A DNA stretch of 64,000 nucleotides from UBA668 sp039796575 (lineage in GTDB: Bacteria > Actinomycetota > Acidimicrobiia > Acidimicrobiales > Ilumatobacteraceae): the NCBI GenBank assembly GCA_039796575.1, contig JBDKJP010000066.1, forward strand, positions 36,299 through 100,298. The letters run 5' to 3'. Shown one piece after another: positions 1 to 8,641 of this stretch (position 1 is its first letter; every line of letters starts with the position of its first letter). The notes under the pieces were generated by a model. It was not told the DNA's origin. It did not search any database and saw only the letters and a program-made list of their open reading frames with translations. Made by a program: the position numbers and the translations under genes.

Positions 1-293
1 CGCCAGTAGAGGCCGCTGTTGACCTCGGTGCCGCCGCCGGCGCAGCGTCCTTCGGTGTAGGCGATGGACGGCAGGCCGAGCGCCACCGTGACGCCACCGG
101 CGCGGTACTGGCGATCCATCTGGTCGAGCGAGAACGGCACCACGGAGCCCTGTTCGACCCAGTCGCCCTCCTCGACGACGAGTACGTCGAGCCCGGCCTC
201 GGCGAGCACGGTGGCGGTGGTGGCCCCACCGGCGCCGCTGCCGATGATCAGCACGTCTGCGTGCATGGAGGCGGTGGCGGGTTGCGCGGTCAC
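1..293 (-). CDS. GMC-family FAD oxidoreductase, N-terminal part (runs off the left edge)
   Basis: Only about the first 97 codons are in the window. The protein has an FAD/Rossmann entry, VLIIGSGAGG, followed by an acidic strand end (VVEEGD), and later a GRCAGGGTEVNSGLYW stretch that matches the glycine-rich second motif of glucose-methanol-choline oxidoreductases (cholesterol oxidase-like members). The GTG start at 293 overlaps the TGA of the upstream gene, indicating translational coupling. An ATG at 266 is the alternative start. Substrate cannot be told from this fragment; the family oxidises alcohols or sterols using FAD. The family call is fairly safe, the substrate is open. Confidence 0.75.
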   Translation of the reverse strand, partial: MTAQPATASMHADVLIIGSGAGGATTATVLAEAGLDVLVVEEGDWVEQGSVVPFSLDQMDRQYRAGGVTVALGLPSIAYTEGRCAGGGTEVNSGLYW

Positions 294-643
294 GCGGCCG
301 CCTCGGCGGGTTGTGCGCCGGTGGGCGACGTGTGCGGCCAGTGCTCCCAGATGTAGGCGAACGACAGCGACCGGATGAGGCGCGGGTACTCGGCGACGAG
401 GGGCAGCGGGAGGCGCATCACGATGCGGGCGGCGGTCCAGCCGCCGGGCAGGGCCAGCAGTGTGCGGAACACGGATCCGAGCACGATGACGCCGAAGCTG
501 GTGAAGCTCGGCAGGCCGTCGACGCGGCGGGCCACGAACTCGACGGCCTCACGACGGTGGCCGGTCGGCAGATCGGGCAGGTCGAGGGCCAGCAGGCGTT
601 CGGCGAACGACGCAACGACGGGAAGGGCGGGCACCTGGCGCAT
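290..643 (-). CDS. Conserved small protein coupled to the GMC oxidoreductase
   Basis: 117 residues, mostly helical and hydrophobic in the middle (TSFGVIVLGSVFRTLLALPG), with no recognised catalytic motif and no signal peptide. Its TGA overlaps the GTG of the downstream oxidoreductase, so the two are probably made together. Partner genes of flavin oxidoreductases are often small accessory or gluconate-dehydrogenase-subunit-3-like proteins, but I do not see a defining motif here. The start is ATG 643; GTG 649 is possible. Function unknown. Confidence 0.55.
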   Translation of the reverse strand: MRQVPALPVVASFAERLLALDLPDLPTGHRREAVEFVARRVDGLPSFTSFGVIVLGSVFRTLLALPGGWTAARIVMRLPLPLVAEYPRLIRSLSFAYIWEHWPHTSPTGAQPAEAAA

Positions 644-653
644 GAGCACCGGA

Positions 654-659
654 ATCGTA
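654..659 (-). promoter_or_regulatory. Candidate -10 box (TACGAT) for the GMC operon
   Basis: TACGAT on the minus strand lies 10 bases before ATG 643, in the 39-bp divergent gap. No clear -35 is visible. Would give a near-leaderless transcript. Confidence 0.35.
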
Positions 660-668
660 TCGGCCTTG

Positions 669-674
669 TAGCAT
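669..674 (+). promoter_or_regulatory. Candidate -10 box (TAGCAT), leaderless start at 683
   Basis: TAGCAT is followed by 8 bases and then GTG 683. No Shine-Dalgarno sequence precedes the GTG, so a transcript starting at the start codon is the simplest reading. Confidence 0.45.
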
Positions 675-682
675 CGCTGCCC

Positions 683-1420
683 GTGCGTCCGGTCGTCGTC
701 ATCCCCACCTTCAACGAGCGGGAGAACATCGTCGACCTGCTGCGGGTGCTGCGTGCCACGGTGCCGACCGCCCAGTTGATGGTGGTCGACGACCTCAGTC
801 CCGACGGCACCGGCATGCTGGCCGACGAGGCCGCAGCGGAGCTCGGGAACATCACCGTGGTGCACCGCAGCGGCAAGCCCGGCCTCGGTGCGGCGTACCG
901 CCACGGGTTCTCGCTCGCGTTCGAGGAGGGCTTCGACGTCGTCGTGTCGATGGACAGCGACTTCTCGCACGATCCGGCCGTCATCCCCACCATGCTCACG
1001 CTCATCGACGGTGGCGCCGACGTGGTGATCGGCAGCCGGTACGTGGCCGGCGGCGGCACCCAGGACTGGCCGCTGCGTCGACGTCTGCTCTCGAAGTGGG
1101 GCAACCGCTACACGGGCCTGCTGCTCGGTGCCAAGGTGCGTGACTGCACGGCCGGGTTCCGGGCGTACCGGGCCGACGTGCTGCTGCGCATCGACCCGTC
1201 GAGCACGTCGGCCGAGGGCTACGCGTTCCTCACCGAGCTCACCCGCCGGCTGGCCCGCTCGGGCGCGAACATCGTCGAGACGCCCATCCTGTTCAAGGAC
1301 CGCGAGAAGGGCACCAGCAAGATGTCGGCCCGCATCATCGCCGAGTCGATGCTGCTGGTCACCGGCTGGGGTGTGCTCGACCGCTGGCGGGCGCTCCGAC
1401 AGCGCGTCGCGAAGGGATGA
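683..1420 (+). CDS. Polyprenol-phosphate mannosyltransferase-like GT2 enzyme
   Basis: 245 residues, soluble, GT-A fold. The N-terminal VVVIPTFNE (4-12), the DDLSPDGT donor-binding loop (36-43), MDSDFSHDP with the Asp-x-Asp pair (91, 93) and GSRYVAGGG are the standard motifs of dolichol/polyprenol-phosphate mannose synthases. There is no C-terminal membrane domain, as in the catalytic domain of mycobacterial Ppm1. Known role of the family: transfer of mannose from GDP-mannose to polyprenyl phosphate on the cytoplasmic face, feeding GT-C enzymes outside. The ATGA overlap at 1417 couples it to a GT-C membrane protein that could use its product. A related sugar (glucose, GlcNAc) cannot be excluded. 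Confidence 0.85.
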   Translation: MRPVVVIPTFNERENIVDLLRVLRATVPTAQLMVVDDLSPDGTGMLADEAAAELGNITVVHRSGKPGLGAAYRHGFSLAFEEGFDVVVSMDSDFSHDPAVIPTMLTLIDGGADVVIGSRYVAGGGTQDWPLRRRLLSKWGNRYTGLLLGAKVRDCTAGFRAYRADVLLRIDPSSTSAEGYAFLTELTRRLARSGANIVETPILFKDREKGTSKMSARIIAESMLLVTGWGVLDRWRALRQRVAKG

Positions 1421-3189
1421 ACGACCGCCGGGTTGCCTGGACGGTCCGGGGCCTGCTGGCACTGCCGTTCGTGGTGGCCCTCGTGGCGTTGGCGCGCACC
1501 CACTGGGTGCCGGTGCTCGACCTGGCGATGACCGAGCTGCGAGTGCGCGACGTGTTCGGCCCGCACACGCCGTTGATCGGTCTCCCCGGTCGCATCGGCA
1601 ACTTCCCCGACCAGGGCAGCCATCCGGGCCCGTTGAGCTTCTACCTGCTGTGGCCGGTGTACCGGGTGTTCGGCGGTTCGGCGTACGGGCTGCTGGCGGG
1701 TGCCGCGGTCATCAACGTGGCGGCGGCGTGGACGGCGGTGTGGATCGCCGGCCGGCGCGGCGGACGCACCCTGGTGCTCGGCATCGGTGCGGTGCTGATG
1801 GTGCTGCTCGCCTGGTTCGGTGCGAGCGTGCTCACCCAGCCGTGGAACCCGTACCTGCCGCTGGTGAGCTTCGTCGCGGTGCTGCTGGCCACCTGGAGCG
1901 TGCTCGACGGCGACCACCTGATGCTCGTGCCGCTCGTGGGGTTCTCCACGTTGTGCGCCCAGACGCACGTGCCGTACCTGGCGTTGTGCGTGGTGCTGTG
2001 CGCGGTGGCGTTCGGCACGGTGGCATGGCGGTGGTGGCGAGCGCGTGAGGTCGACCGTGCGTCGCTGCGCAGCGCGCTGTGGGCCGTCGGGCTCGGGGCG
2101 CTGCTGTGGCTGCCGGTGTTCGTCGACGAGGTGCGCCGCGATCCGGGCAACATCACGATGCTTCGCCGTCATTTCCTGTCGCCGCCGGAGGATCCGGTGG
2201 GCATGGGGACGGGTGTGAAGACCGTGCTCGCCCATTTCGACGTCACCCGGGTGCTCACGGGCACGGTGACACGCTCCGACGACCATCTGGCCACGCTCGA
2301 CGACCTTGCGGGTGGCCGGTGGGGCATCGGTCTCGTCGTGCTGGTGGCCTGGCTGGTGGCGTTCGTGGCCGCGGTCCGGTGGCGCGAGCAGCGTCTGGTG
2401 CGCCTGCACGTCGTGGTCGCAGTCGGCACGGCGGTGGCCGTGATGTCGACCGGGCGCATCTTCGGCAAGGTCTGGTACTACCTCACGCTGTGGGCCTGGG
2501 CCATCTCGCTGTTGGCCGTCGTGGCCACGGTGTGGACGGGCGTGCTGTGGTGGCGGCGCCGTGAGGGCCGTCCGCTGCCGCTGGTGCGCGTCGCCGTGGC
2601 GATGGGCGCAGTGGCCGGGTTGTTCTTCGTGAAGGACGCGGTGATGGTCGACCCGCCCGAGCCGCGCCTGTCGCGTTCGCTCGACGCGGTGCTCGACGAC
2701 ACGGCCGCGGCGCTCGATCCCGACGGCGTGTACGCGGTGGTGTGGAACGACGCGTACTACTTCGGCTCGCAGGGGTACGGGCTGATCAGTGAGCTCGAGC
2801 GGCGTGGCTTCGACGCCCGCGCGTACGAGACGTACCGCGTGCCGGTGACGCCGCACCGCATCACGTCACCCGACCGGGCGACGGCGGAGCTCGTGCTCGC
2901 CACGGGTGTCAACGTCGCGGCATGGCGCGAACGCGAGGGGGCGGAGGAGGTCGCGTACTTCGAGCCGCGGTCCGCCGAGGAGCTCGCCGAGTACGAGGGG
3001 CTGCACCAGGAGGTCGTCGACGAGCTGCGTGCTGCCGGTCTCGACGACCTGGTGGAAATGGTCGACACGAACCTGTTCGGCGCCTCGCTCGACCCGCGGT
3101 TGCCCACGGCCATCGAGCAGAAGATGGCTCGCATGCTCGTGCTCGGCCAGGAGACGGCGGTGTTCCTTGCACCGCCCGGCACGTTCTGA
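1417..3189 (+). CDS. GT-C type multi-spanning glycosyltransferase
   Basis: 590 residues with about ten hydrophobic segments up to roughly residue 420, then a soluble domain of about 170 residues that would lie outside the membrane. The first large loop contains HPGPLSFY and later TQPWNPYLPL, a pattern shared with the protein encoded at 3203-5140 (NNPGPLYQ), so the two look like distant paralogues. GT-C enzymes use polyprenyl-phosphate sugars, which fits the overlapping upstream mannosyltransferase. Start ATG 1417 overlaps the upstream stop. It converges on the next gene with a 13-bp gap. Acceptor unknown. Confidence 0.7.
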   Translation: MNDRRVAWTVRGLLALPFVVALVALARTHWVPVLDLAMTELRVRDVFGPHTPLIGLPGRIGNFPDQGSHPGPLSFYLLWPVYRVFGGSAYGLLAGAAVINVAAAWTAVWIAGRRGGRTLVLGIGAVLMVLLAWFGASVLTQPWNPYLPLVSFVAVLLATWSVLDGDHLMLVPLVGFSTLCAQTHVPYLALCVVLCAVAFGTVAWRWWRAREVDRASLRSALWAVGLGALLWLPVFVDEVRRDPGNITMLRRHFLSPPEDPVGMGTGVKTVLAHFDVTRVLTGTVTRSDDHLATLDDLAGGRWGIGLVVLVAWLVAFVAAVRWREQRLVRLHVVVAVGTAVAVMSTGRIFGKVWYYLTLWAWAISLLAVVATVWTGVLWWRRREGRPLPLVRVAVAMGAVAGLFFVKDAVMVDPPEPRLSRSLDAVLDDTAAALDPDGVYAVVWNDAYYFGSQGYGLISELERRGFDARAYETYRVPVTPHRITSPDRATAELVLATGVNVAAWREREGAEEVAYFEPRSAEELAEYEGLHQEVVDELRAAGLDDLVEMVDTNLFGASLDPRLPTAIEQKMARMLVLGQETAVFLAPPGTF

Positions 3190-3202
3190 TCGGCCGGCGG
3201 GC

Positions 3203-5140
3203 TCAGTCGACGCAGGGGGCCGACTGGTCGCTGTACAACGCGTACGCCGTGTTGAGGTAGGTGTCGACCAGCGGGAACAGCGGGCCGGGGTCCTCGGCGG
3301 CGTCGATCTGGCCGTGGTGGTACCACCAGCTGATCGTGCCCTCGTAGACGAGTCGGCGGGCGGCGTCGCGGTCGCCGCCGAGTGCGGCGTCGAGGTCGGC
3401 GATCTGCTGCTCCGAGGCCTCCACCAGTGCGTCCTCCGACACGCCGAACGAGCCCTGCACCAACCGGTCGATGAGCACGTCGGCCTGTTCGCCTGCGGTG
3501 ACCTCGTCGGCCGGTGACAGCTGGCTGGCCAGCCCGATGAGGCAGGCGTCGCCGTCGTAGAGGATGGCCTGCGGGCCCTGCAGCTGGAACACGCGGGCAC
3601 CCTCGGCGCCGTCGGCGCGGCGCGATTCGCCGAGCTGGCGCACCATGCCCTCGTCGTCGACGCGGAACTCGATGTCCATGTCCTGCATGGTCATCATCAT
3701 CGTGCTGCTGTACGGCTCGAACGGGCGGAGGTTGCTGATGTCGTACAGCACGGGGTCGACGTCGGCGAGGCGGTCGATGTTCGGCATGATGCGGCGCATC
3801 GTGGGCATGGTGGCGTAGTCGGCGACCGGGCCCTGCGGATGTGCTTCGTAGGGGAGCGCCAGGAGGCCGATGACGGCGGCGGCGGACGGCAACGCGAAGG
3901 CGGTGGCCCGCGGCAGTTGCTCGGGCAGCCGCACCCGGATCTCGGTGACGACGACCGCGAGCGCGGTGACGTGCACGAACACCGCGAGCGGCCACAGCAG
4001 GCGCACGTGGTGGGCGGCGAGCCCGACCGGGCCGACGGTGAGGTTGGCGACGGCGAGGACGCTGCCGACCACACCGACCGCGGCCATCAGTGACGCGTTG
4101 CCCAGCACGTGTCGGTCCGTGCGGCGATGGCGCACCGCCCCGAACACGAGCAGCGCCACGAGCAGCGCCACCGCCAGCAGCGCCACGACGGTGGACGGCA
4201 GGTCGGCGATCTCGATGCGAGGGTCGTCGGGAGTGCCGGAGAGTGGGGTGCTCGGCACCGAGGTGGAGAACCCGTTGCGCAGCCACCACGGTGGGAGGGC
4301 GAAGATGCGCGCCACCACGCCCAACGACTGCCGCATGCCGACCTGGAGGTCGCCACCGCCGGCGTTGCCCGCGAGGCGGCTGAGGTTGCCCTTGCCGGGG
4401 CCGAAGAACTGCTCGATCAGCGTCTGCGACCACAGCACGAGGAGGCCGACGCCGAGGTACAGCGTGCGCTTCGACCACACCGCCTGGCGCCACGGGAGGT
4501 GCGGACGGCCACGTCGCACGAGCAGGTAGCTGATGAACGCCGCGGGCCACAGGATGGCGAGGATGTAGGCGTAGCTGATGTGGGTCTGCACCAGCACCGA
4601 GGCCACCGCCAGCGACCAGGCGAGCGCCCAGGTCTGCCCATCGGCGAGGCCGACGAGCAGCACGAGCAGCAGCAGGAACGGCAGCAGCAGGGCGTGCGCC
4701 TGCCAGATGTCGATGAGGAGCTCACTGCCCATGGTCCACACGAGGGCGACGGCGGCGAGCAGCGCCCACTGCTCGACCAGCCAACCACCGATGCGGCGTG
4801 CGGCGGCACTGATGCCGATGACCGTGAGGATGTTGAGCGTGCCGACGCCGATGGCGGCGCCGGGCCCGGGGCCGAAGAGCTTCGCGAACGGCGCGGCCAG
4901 GTCCTGGTACAGCGGACCGGGGTTGTTCATGTTCTCGCCGACGCTCAGCGACGCAGATGTCCACGAGCCGAGCCACGGGTGGTGCTCGGTGCCGACGTCG
5001 ACGACGCGGATGTACAGGAGGGCGTTGTCGCCGATGGGGAACCAGTGGTGCGCCAGTGCACGCACGATGGCGACCACGATGGGGAGGATCGCGGCGGCCA
5101 GCATGACGCCGCGCATCCACGCTGCCTGCCGTGCCGTCAC
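3203..5140 (-). CDS. GT-C type multi-spanning glycosyltransferase, last gene of the glycan operon
   Basis: 645 residues: about eleven membrane segments, then a C-terminal extracytoplasmic region from about residue 430. NNPGPLYQDLAAPF in the first outer loop resembles HPGPLSFYLL of the converging gene, suggesting a shared GT-C subfamily. The GTG at 5140 overlaps the TGA of the upstream GT2 gene, and this start gives an unbroken chain of coupled genes from 11935. It probably transfers a sugar from a polyprenyl-phosphate carrier at the outer face of the membrane. Donor and acceptor cannot be read from the sequence. Confidence 0.7.
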   Translation of the reverse strand: MTARQAAWMRGVMLAAAILPIVVAIVRALAHHWFPIGDNALLYIRVVDVGTEHHPWLGSWTSASLSVGENMNNPGPLYQDLAAPFAKLFGPGPGAAIGVGTLNILTVIGISAAARRIGGWLVEQWALLAAVALVWTMGSELLIDIWQAHALLLPFLLLLVLLVGLADGQTWALAWSLAVASVLVQTHISYAYILAILWPAAFISYLLVRRGRPHLPWRQAVWSKRTLYLGVGLLVLWSQTLIEQFFGPGKGNLSRLAGNAGGGDLQVGMRQSLGVVARIFALPPWWLRNGFSTSVPSTPLSGTPDDPRIEIADLPSTVVALLAVALLVALLVFGAVRHRRTDRHVLGNASLMAAVGVVGSVLAVANLTVGPVGLAAHHVRLLWPLAVFVHVTALAVVVTEIRVRLPEQLPRATAFALPSAAAVIGLLALPYEAHPQGPVADYATMPTMRRIMPNIDRLADVDPVLYDISNLRPFEPYSSTMMMTMQDMDIEFRVDDEGMVRQLGESRRADGAEGARVFQLQGPQAILYDGDACLIGLASQLSPADEVTAGEQADVLIDRLVQGSFGVSEDALVEASEQQIADLDAALGGDRDAARRLVYEGTISWWYHHGQIDAAEDPGPLFPLVDTYLNTAYALYSDQSAPCVD

Positions 5141-6030
5141 GGCGTGCCGAGGCCCTTCATGGCCACCGACGACGACTGCGAGAAGCCGGAGAACAGCACG
5201 AGGAAGCTGACGAACGTGGTGGTGAACAGCACGCCGGCCGCCGTGGTGAGCGCCACCGCGGTGGGGCCGGCGAACACCGACGTGGCGGTGAGCGTGAGCA
5301 GGGTGGCGAACGCCACGAACGACGCCGCGGCCACCACGAGCATGCGCGCGGCGACGCGTTCGGAGAACGGCATCAGCATGCGGATGCCGTGGGCGATGAG
5401 CGACGACGTGTTCATCCGCGACCGGCCGGCGAAGCGGTGCCCACGGGCGCACGGCACGGTGGCAGTGGCGCGGCGCAGGGCCAGCAGCGTGGACGAATAG
5501 CAGAGGTCGAAGCTCGGGTGGTGCACGGTGGCCTTCAGCGAATCGGCCCGCTGGGCGGCGAAGTTGCCGGAGAGCACGGTGATGCCGGCCATGAAGCGGA
5601 AGAACACCCGGAACATCGAGTACAGCACCCGGAACAGCAGCGGCTCGGAGCGCTTCGTGCGCTCGGCCAGCACCAGTGCGGCGCCGGTGGACTGCAGCGC
5701 GGCGAGCAGCCGGGGCACGTCGGCCGGTTGGTCCTCGCCGTCGGAGTCCATCGTGACCACGACGTCGTCGTCGGCGAGGCCGGGCGCGAGGTGGCGCAAT
5801 CCGTAGACGATGGCCCGCTGGTGGCCGAGGTTGAACGGCGGCGTGAGCACCTCCACGTCGTCGAGCGTGAGCAGCGGGGCGACGTCGGGGTCGGTGCCTG
5901 CCGAGTCGTCGACCACGAGGAACCGGAGCTCGCGGTGATCGCCCGACGCGGTGACCGCGTCGCGCACCTCGCGGCGCAGGCGGGTGTACGACTCGGTGTC
6001 GAACATCATCGGGCTGACCACCCAGATCAC
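5137..6030 (-). CDS. GT2 family glycosyltransferase with C-terminal membrane helices
   Basis: 297 residues. The N-terminal half is a GT-A domain: VVDDSAGTDP donor loop, FNLGHQRAI, VTMDSDGEDQP with the Asp-x-Asp motif. The C-terminal 90 residues hold two hydrophobic segments (about 215-240 and 250-280), as in polyprenyl-phosphate glycosyltransferases of the DPM/GtrB type. GTG 6030 overlaps the upstream TGA; the stop overlaps the next GTG. A likely role is loading a sugar onto polyprenyl phosphate for the GT-C enzyme encoded next, which is an inference from position. Confidence 0.75.
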   Translation of the reverse strand: MIWVVSPMMFDTESYTRLRREVRDAVTASGDHRELRFLVVDDSAGTDPDVAPLLTLDDVEVLTPPFNLGHQRAIVYGLRHLAPGLADDDVVVTMDSDGEDQPADVPRLLAALQSTGAALVLAERTKRSEPLLFRVLYSMFRVFFRFMAGITVLSGNFAAQRADSLKATVHHPSFDLCYSSTLLALRRATATVPCARGHRFAGRSRMNTSSLIAHGIRMLMPFSERVAARMLVVAAASFVAFATLLTLTATSVFAGPTAVALTTAAGVLFTTTFVSFLVLFSGFSQSSSVAMKGLGTP

Positions 6031-6770
6031 TTCGGCGACCCGGCCTTCGTCAGGAGTGCCGTGACCGACGTGCCCGCCGGCCAGACCCGGCGCAGTGCGG
6101 TGGTGCCGCGGCTGAACACCTCGGCCGAGCGGTCGACGATGCGCGGCAGTTCGGGGAAGTCGGCGTGCTCGCGCTCGCCGCGCTGCAGCTTGCGCACGGC
6201 AACCAGCGGCAGGAGCTCGGGGTACAGGTAGCTGCAGTGGTCGACGCGGAAGCCGGCGGCGCGGGAGAGGGTGCGCACCTGCGACTTGGAGTAGCGGCGG
6301 TGATGCCCGAGCGAGGTGTCCCACGACGTGAACGCCCACTGGAACGCGGGCACGGTGAGCAGCAGTTGCGCGCCCGGCTCCATGCGCTGCTGGATGCCGC
6401 GGAGCACGCCGAGGTCGTCGTCGATGTGCTCGAGCACGTCGAGCATGGTGACGATGGTGGCGGCCGGGATGCGTGCGTGCGGGTCGCCGCGGTGGTCGGC
6501 GCCGAAGTGCGCAGCGAGCGCGGCATCGAGCACCGGCGAGAGCTCCTCGAAGCGGTAGTGCAGCGGTCGGGGGGAGCGGGCCAACCAGTCGCCGAGCTGC
6601 CCGGAACCTGCCCCGATGTCGAGCACGGTGTCGGCGCCGCTGCGGGCTGCGGCCTGGGCCACGAGCCGGAAGCGGACGCGGTGCCAGAACGTGTCACCGG
6701 TCTCGCCGGCGACTCGCATCTGCTGCTGTTCGAGGGGGGTGACCTGGTCGGGTTCCAACGGGGAGGACAC
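6027..6770 (-). CDS. Class I SAM-dependent methyltransferase
   Basis: 247 residues. VLDIGAGSGQLGDWLA is motif I of Rossmann-type methyltransferases, and TMLDVLEHIDDD is the motif of the UbiE/Methyltransf_11/23 type. Its GTG start shares one base with the TAG of the upstream gene and its TGA overlaps the following GTG. In this glycan operon it could methylate a sugar or a lipid-linked intermediate; the sequence itself only shows the SAM fold. Confidence 0.8.
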   Translation of the reverse strand: MSSPLEPDQVTPLEQQQMRVAGETGDTFWHRVRFRLVAQAAARSGADTVLDIGAGSGQLGDWLARSPRPLHYRFEELSPVLDAALAAHFGADHRGDPHARIPAATIVTMLDVLEHIDDDLGVLRGIQQRMEPGAQLLLTVPAFQWAFTSWDTSLGHHRRYSKSQVRTLSRAAGFRVDHCSYLYPELLPLVAVRKLQRGEREHADFPELPRIVDRSAEVFSRGTTALRRVWPAGTSVTALLTKAGSPK

Positions 6771-8641
6771 TACTGCCGGGCCTCCAGCTCGGCGCAGATC
6801 GGTGTGCCACCGTCGCTCCGAGGCTCGCGCTGCAGGGTGTCGGTGATGTCGGCGTCGGTGAGGTCGGGTGCGGCGAACGCGAACAGGGCCACCTGGTCGT
6901 CGACCAGCACGGCGAGCTGCCCGGTGACGGGGTCGGAGGTGATGCGGACGCGGTGCTCGCCGTCGGGGACGTCGATGGGTGAGCCGGTCACCGGTTCGCC
7001 CTCGTCGGGCTGGTAGCTCGCGAACAGCGTGCCGTCGTGGCTGTCGATGCGGATCTCGGCGTCGGCGGTGGTGATGACCACGGCGTCGCCACCGGCCACG
7101 TAGGTGCCGTCGAGGCGCCGCACGCCGTCGGCGAGCTCCAGCGGCACCCAGTTGCCCTGTTCCGCGATGTACAGGCCCTGGCACTGGCCGTCGATGGCCA
7201 CCACGCCGTCGCGTGGCACGACCATGCCCGGTTCGAACGGCACCACCGAGGGCGGCGCGCCGCCGAACACGAGATCGTCGAGGTCGTACCGGAACTCGGT
7301 GAAGCCGGGTGCCTTGAGGTTCTGGGTCCAGAGTGCGAACGACGTGTTGACCCACGTGCCCCACACCACGAGCACCACGAAGCCCGCCTTCGCCCACTTC
7401 GCCGCAGCCCCGGCCGGCAGGGCGACGACGGCCACCGCGGCAGCGGCCGGCACCACGAGCGCGGGCAACATGTCGGTGAGGTAGCGGTTGGCGACGAAGC
7501 CGATGAGGAAGCTGGGGACGGCGGCGATGACGGCGCCCACCCAGATGGAGGCGAACGGCCAGGCGCGGCGCTTCGCCACCACCCAGACGCCGATGACGGC
7601 GAGCAGGCACAGCAGCGTGGCGGACGTGGGGAGCGAGGATGCCGGCGTGTTGCCCTCCAGCGGGTACGAGCCGTACTCGTGGGCGAGCGGGCCGAACCGG
7701 GCGAACGGCACGAGCCGTTCGAAGCGGACGGCATCGGGGCGGAGGTACTGCACCACGGTGGTCGGCAGGAACCGCGGGCTGAAGAAGCTGCCGTCGTTGC
7801 CGGCGAACCAGGCGGCGCGGTCGGCGTTCTGCAGGGTGAGCAGCTGGCGATCGGCAGGGAGGTCGAGCAGCGTGCCGAACTTGGCGAGGTTCATCATCAC
7901 GTTGGTGAGCACGCCCAGCACCGCGCCGCCACAGGCGTACAGCGCGAGCCGATGGTCACGTCGCCACAGCAGCAGGCCCACGAGGCCGACCGCCGCGAGC
8001 GCACCGATGCCCACCGACGATCGGGTGAGCACCGTCGCCGTGCCGGCCAGCACCGCCAGCACGAGGGTGCGGGTGGAGGGGCGCTCCCACAGCGCGAGGA
8101 GTGCGACGGTGGTGGCGAGGAACAGCGCGAACGCCCACATCTCGGTCTCGTCGTAGACGCTGTTCCAGCCGGCGAGGCTGAGCGCCGGCGAGCAGGCCAC
8201 GGCGGCGACGAGCGCCGCGGTGCGACGGGGCGAGCCGCCGCCGAGCACCCGTGCGGCGCGTTCGGCGACGTGCCGGGTGAACGTGCAGGCCAGGAAGAAC
8301 GCGAGCACCAGTGAGGGAGCGGACAGGCGGCCGTCGATCCAGTGGCCGGTGGCCACGAACGGCAGACGCAGCAGTGCGAGGAAGGGCCCGTAGTACAGGT
8401 AGGTGCGACCGTCGATGAGGAAGCCCTCGGGCCCGGCCAGACCGGCGGGCACGTCGAGTCGGAAGTGCAGGAACGCTCGTGCCTGCCCGTCGTAGAAGTC
8501 GGTGCTGAAGGCGCCGCGGTCGAACAGGTCCCACGGGCGGCCGCGGGTGACGATGAGCAGGAACAGCAGCGTGGCGCCGAGCGCGATGCGGCGCGCGAGC
8601 TGCGACTCGGGGGAGCGGTGCTGCCGCCAGAGGTGCTTCAC
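6770..8641 (-). CDS. Large membrane protein, GT-C/DUF-type, in the glycan operon
   Basis: 623 residues. About ten hydrophobic segments to residue 430, then a C-terminal soluble domain of about 180 residues rich in beta-strand patterns (DAVVITTADAEIRIDSHDG) that may bind or present glycan outside the cell. Near the N-terminus YLYYGPFLALLRLPF follows an acidic loop, as in GT-C enzymes, but no family-defining motif is certain. GTG 8641 overlaps the acyltransferase TGA. It could be a glycosyltransferase or a flippase-like partner. Confidence 0.6.
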   Translation of the reverse strand: MKHLWRQHRSPESQLARRIALGATLLFLLIVTRGRPWDLFDRGAFSTDFYDGQARAFLHFRLDVPAGLAGPEGFLIDGRTYLYYGPFLALLRLPFVATGHWIDGRLSAPSLVLAFFLACTFTRHVAERAARVLGGGSPRRTAALVAAVACSPALSLAGWNSVYDETEMWAFALFLATTVALLALWERPSTRTLVLAVLAGTATVLTRSSVGIGALAAVGLVGLLLWRRDHRLALYACGGAVLGVLTNVMMNLAKFGTLLDLPADRQLLTLQNADRAAWFAGNDGSFFSPRFLPTTVVQYLRPDAVRFERLVPFARFGPLAHEYGSYPLEGNTPASSLPTSATLLCLLAVIGVWVVAKRRAWPFASIWVGAVIAAVPSFLIGFVANRYLTDMLPALVVPAAAAVAVVALPAGAAAKWAKAGFVVLVVWGTWVNTSFALWTQNLKAPGFTEFRYDLDDLVFGGAPPSVVPFEPGMVVPRDGVVAIDGQCQGLYIAEQGNWVPLELADGVRRLDGTYVAGGDAVVITTADAEIRIDSHDGTLFASYQPDEGEPVTGSPIDVPDGEHRVRITSDPVTGQLAVLVDDQVALFAFAAPDLTDADITDTLQREPRSDGGTPICAELEARQ